The position numbers were made by a program, and so were the translations under genes. This document shows, in pieces, positions 61,812 to 64,000 of a stretch of 64,000 nucleotides of DNA. Numbering within the stretch: position 1 is the stretch's first letter; each line of letters opens with the position of its first letter. This DNA is from Pirellulales bacterium (GTDB taxonomy: Bacteria > Planctomycetota > Planctomycetia > Pirellulales > JAEUIK01). The stretch is taken from assembly GCA_019745975.1 (NCBI GenBank), contig JAIESQ010000041.1:1-64000 (forward strand), read 5' to 3'. The notes beneath the pieces are model-generated. The model was not told where the DNA came from. It saw nothing but the letters and a program-made list of their open reading frames with translations, and did not search any database.

Positions 61812-63455
61812 TCAGTTGCCGGCTGGCGGAAGGCAATCGCGCAGCTCCGCGTGTTCGACGCGCTCGAACTCGACGGGATAGTTTTCGAAGGACATCGTGT
61901 AGCAATCTTCAAACAACGGCCGAATGAACGCATCGGTTTCTGGATCGCACGCGGGCTTCACGAGGAATTCTCGGCCCTGCGGCGTCTCGCGGATGTCGCC
62001 GTCCTCGATGACGATCTCGCCACCTTTGATTACATAGCGTGGGTGACCAAACATTTGCGCCACGTCGGCATGCGCGTTGTAAATCACGAGGTCGGCGTCA
62101 GCGCCGATCCCGAGATTTCCCTTTTGCGGAAGGCCCAGGGCCCTTGCGGGTCCCGCCGACATGGCGGTGGCAATTTCGTAGAGTGTGTACTCGCGGTCGA
62201 TTTCCGGCAAAGTGATTCGATTCTTGACGCGAGCCGACAGCTTCTCCATCTGCTCTTGGCGAGCATCCGCACACATCAGCAGTTGGATGATTTCTGGATA
62301 TCGCCAGAAACAACCACCGTTCGGATGGTCCGTGGAAAGAAACACTTGCCACGGACTTTCGATCAGCAGCAACAATTCCAAGCCGGCTGCCCACTGCACC
62401 GCGTTGACCAGATTGCTGGGACGGTACGTGTAGGGAACAATCCCACAGCCAGTTTCGTTTTCTACGTCTAGATTGCCCCACTTGCGTCCAGTTAGCTTGT
62501 AGAGCAAATGCTGCCACGGACCATCAGCGGTGATGGTGACTGTGTCGCCAAACAGCACTGCGCCCGCATCGGTGGTGATGTGTGGGTGTGAATTAAAGTA
62601 GTCGGCCAATTGCGCCGTTTGAGAACAGATCGTGTCCCAGTCGTCGCCGCCGTAGGCATGGTACTGGGAGTGAGCGATATGGGCGCGATGCCCCTCCAAG
62701 TGCTTGAGCGTGTCGATCGTGGTGGAAATGTTACCGGGGGCGCCGAGGTTATTGCAATGCAAGTGCAGGGGGTGAGGCAACCCAAGGTCGTCGCAAATCT
62801 GAGCCAGTTGAGTGACAATGCGGCCGGGCGTCAGTTTGTTGTAGCCTGCGATGGGGGATGATAGCTGCTTGGCGTCTTTACCCCACTTCCACGCGGCGAC
62901 ACCGCCAGGGTTTACCGCCTTGATGCCGTACGACTTCGCGGCCCACAGGTACCAGGCGACGACTTGTTTCGCTCGTTCGTATTCCCCTGCCTCCAATTGA
63001 TCGAGCATGATTTCGTTGTTCGCCATCAACGTCAGCGACGACTTATCCACGATGGGAACATCCGCGAGCTCCTCATGCGTGTGGCGAGCCGACAGTACAG
63101 GAACGGCTGCTTCATTCAGGGTGGTCCAACCCATGCCTGCGTAGAGATAGCCCGTCGCGAAAGTCGTAGGCGCCATTCCGCCGAGGCCACTGCGCCGCGA
63201 TTTTGTGCGAATGAAAGCCTGGGCACGCCGATGGTCTTCCGGCGTCATCGCGCGCGCGAAGTTGATCGCACCGCCGGCCACGTGGGTGTGCACGTCAACG
63301 CCGCCGGGAAAGACAATCATCCCCGTGGCATCGATCGTCCTACCCCCCTTCACCGCAGAAGTGAATCGACCAGAGTCGTCGATGAAGAGGTCTTTGATTT
63401 CCCCGTCAATGCCGTTGGCGGGGTCATAGACTCTTCCGCCCGTAATACGAAGCAT
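61812..63455 (-). CDS. fhcA: Formyltransferase/hydrolase complex subunit A
   Basis: 547 residues, the normal length for FmdA/FhcA, an amidohydrolase-fold subunit. The metal site motif is GGVDVHTHVAGGAINFARA, followed by the conserved AVNPGGVAAWKWG and LHCNNLGAPGN, with STDHPNGGCFW in the C-terminal half. In the Fhc complex it hydrolyses the formyl group. The ATG at 63455 gives MLRITGGRVYDPANG, the typical opening. It is followed 9 bases later by fhcC, and the B subunit lies upstream across a 181-base gap with an inverted repeat. Confidence 0.95.
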   Translation of the reverse strand: MLRITGGRVYDPANGIDGEIKDLFIDDSGRFTSAVKGGRTIDATGMIVFPGGVDVHTHVAGGAINFARAMTPEDHRRAQAFIRTKSRRSGLGGMAPTTFATGYLYAGMGWTTLNEAAVPVLSARHTHEELADVPIVDKSSLTLMANNEIMLDQLEAGEYERAKQVVAWYLWAAKSYGIKAVNPGGVAAWKWGKDAKQLSSPIAGYNKLTPGRIVTQLAQICDDLGLPHPLHLHCNNLGAPGNISTTIDTLKHLEGHRAHIAHSQYHAYGGDDWDTICSQTAQLADYFNSHPHITTDAGAVLFGDTVTITADGPWQHLLYKLTGRKWGNLDVENETGCGIVPYTYRPSNLVNAVQWAAGLELLLLIESPWQVFLSTDHPNGGCFWRYPEIIQLLMCADARQEQMEKLSARVKNRITLPEIDREYTLYEIATAMSAGPARALGLPQKGNLGIGADADLVIYNAHADVAQMFGHPRYVIKGGEIVIEDGDIRETPQGREFLVKPACDPETDAFIRPLFEDCYTMSFENYPVEFERVEHAELRDCLPPAGN

Positions 63456-63531
63456 TGAATTGCCTGGATGGTCGTAAGCCTACAACGTTGCGAATCGGAT
63501 CCCGGGAGCAGCGTACGTTACACGCCCCTTC

Positions 63532-63628
63532 GGGCCTATCCCAGAACCCATCGTGGCGACGGCCGCGGGGATTTCGGCCTCCGGCAAGGAGCGCCGCCGC
63601 CGCTAACGAGCGATTCTGGGATAGGCCC
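63532..63628. repeat. Perfect 15-bp inverted repeat flanking ~67 bases
   Basis: GGGCCTATCCCAGAA (63532-63546) and its exact reverse complement TTCTGGGATAGGCCC (63614-63628) enclose a GC-rich loop. It lies between fhcB and fhcA and could form a long stem or be a non-autonomous repeat. No other copy was seen in this window. Confidence 0.75.
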
Positions 63629-63636
63629 TTAGTACC

Positions 63637-64000
63637 TCACACCTGCGAAGTGAGCATCTGCGGCTGACTTCCAGCGGGCAGCCAGAACGGCAGCTTTGCG
63701 AGCTCCTCGTTGATGCGGCGAACAACTTCTTCATCCGTCGGATAGGGCGATTTCAGCGCCGGCTTGAGCGGCATCGGGATCTCGTCCATGCGGTAGGCTG
63801 TTCCCGGTGCAGCGATACCCTGCGGGGCCGTGGTAATGTGGACGCGGGACAACTTGCTCGTGTGCGTGATATGCGGATCGAGCACGATCGTGGGAATTCG
63901 CTTCAAGTGTTCGATCGCCGGCTGCGGCATCGTTGCCCCCGGATCGGCTCCAATGACGAAAGCCGCATCGCAGTCGCCGCGCACCAGAATATCGACCGTC
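63637..64000 (-). CDS. fhcB: Formyltransferase/hydrolase complex subunit B, 3' part (runs off the window)
   Basis: The frame is open to the window edge; about 121 C-terminal residues are visible. FVIGADPGATMPQPAIEHLK, IPTIVLDPHITHTSKLSRVH, and GTAYRMDEIPMPLKPALKSP match the C-terminal part of FmdB/FwdB molybdopterin-type subunits, which in bacterial Fhc complexes have lost the catalytic function. Order fhcB, fhcA, fhcC fits a C1 operon. No start codon is seen because the gene continues outside. Confidence 0.88.
   Translation of the reverse strand, partial: TVDILVRGDCDAAFVIGADPGATMPQPAIEHLKRIPTIVLDPHITHTSKLSRVHITTAPQGIAAPGTAYRMDEIPMPLKPALKSPYPTDEEVVRRINEELAKLPFWLPAGSQPQMLTSQV

Noticed and set aside
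1-64000. Insertion sequence or prophage
   Set aside because: No transposase, integrase, capsid or terminase-like protein was recognised; only small non-coding repeats.

Overview
The window looks like chromosomal DNA of a GC-rich planctomycete, probably in the Pirellulales. Taxon-typical families support this: a Planctomycete-type cytochrome c/DUF1549/DUF1553 protein paired with a DUF1501 protein, a second DUF1501 protein, a PVC-type heme protein with a C-terminal CxxCH domain, a DUF1559 prepilin-like protein, a giant exported protein with a planctomycete-style N-terminus, and the Fhc genes of tetrahydromethanopterin C1 metabolism. No phage, integrase, transposase, CRISPR array or rRNA was seen.

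Layout. 0-1.7 kb and 12.1-13.6 kb hold small membrane proteins, several from one paralogous family (motif RFxLSTxLxL) that travels with palindromic repeats. 1.9-12.1 kb is mostly housekeeping and metabolism: an MlrC-type protein with a class III aminotransferase, a DUF1801 protein with a histone-like tail, LhgO, a DUF155 protein, AspS, a family 4 uracil-DNA glycosylase and a DinB-fold protein. 14.0-16.7 kb has two Cys/Met-metabolism PLP enzymes. 16.9-22.4 kb has a Cys-rich outer-membrane-like protein, an MFS transporter, a TolB-like propeller and a DUF1501 protein. 22.5-25.9 kb is a BlaI/M56 regulatory pair whose sensor carries leucine-rich repeats, with a BlaI-type operator inside its promoter. 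26.0-30.5 kb is the PSD1/DUF1501 pair.

The most unusual region is 32.1-39.2 kb. It contains a duplicated cassette: a MauE/DUF1573 or DUF1573 membrane protein, a tiny exported peptide with eight conserved cysteines, and one or two copies of a ~330-residue exported, C-terminally anchored protein of unknown family. One copy has had its signal peptide replaced by a prepilin leader that appears copied from the DUF1559 gene at the end of the region. The second cassette's promoter has a 13-C tract in its spacer, a candidate phase-variation switch. A 47-bp direct repeat precedes each cassette and paired REP-like elements flank the last anchored protein. I infer an undescribed system for making and displaying disulfide-rich peptides.

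39.3-43.6 kb is a translationally coupled signalling operon (thioredoxin-like protein, hybrid histidine kinase, GGDEF response regulator). 45.3-50.7 kb carries the PVC heme protein, AccD, a phosphatase-fold protein lacking its catalytic histidines, and ribulose-phosphate epimerase. 51.2-60.3 kb has an orphan HAMP-like protein, a metabolite:H+ symporter-type MFS protein and a 2292-residue exported protein with an apparently dead trypsin-like domain. The window ends with a possibly degenerate tRNA-Gly and fhcC, fhcA and the 3' part of fhcB.

Intergenic space is crowded with at least five families of hairpin repeats, some with the GTAG-plus-hairpin form of REP elements. Two lie inside or at the 5' ends of open reading frames.
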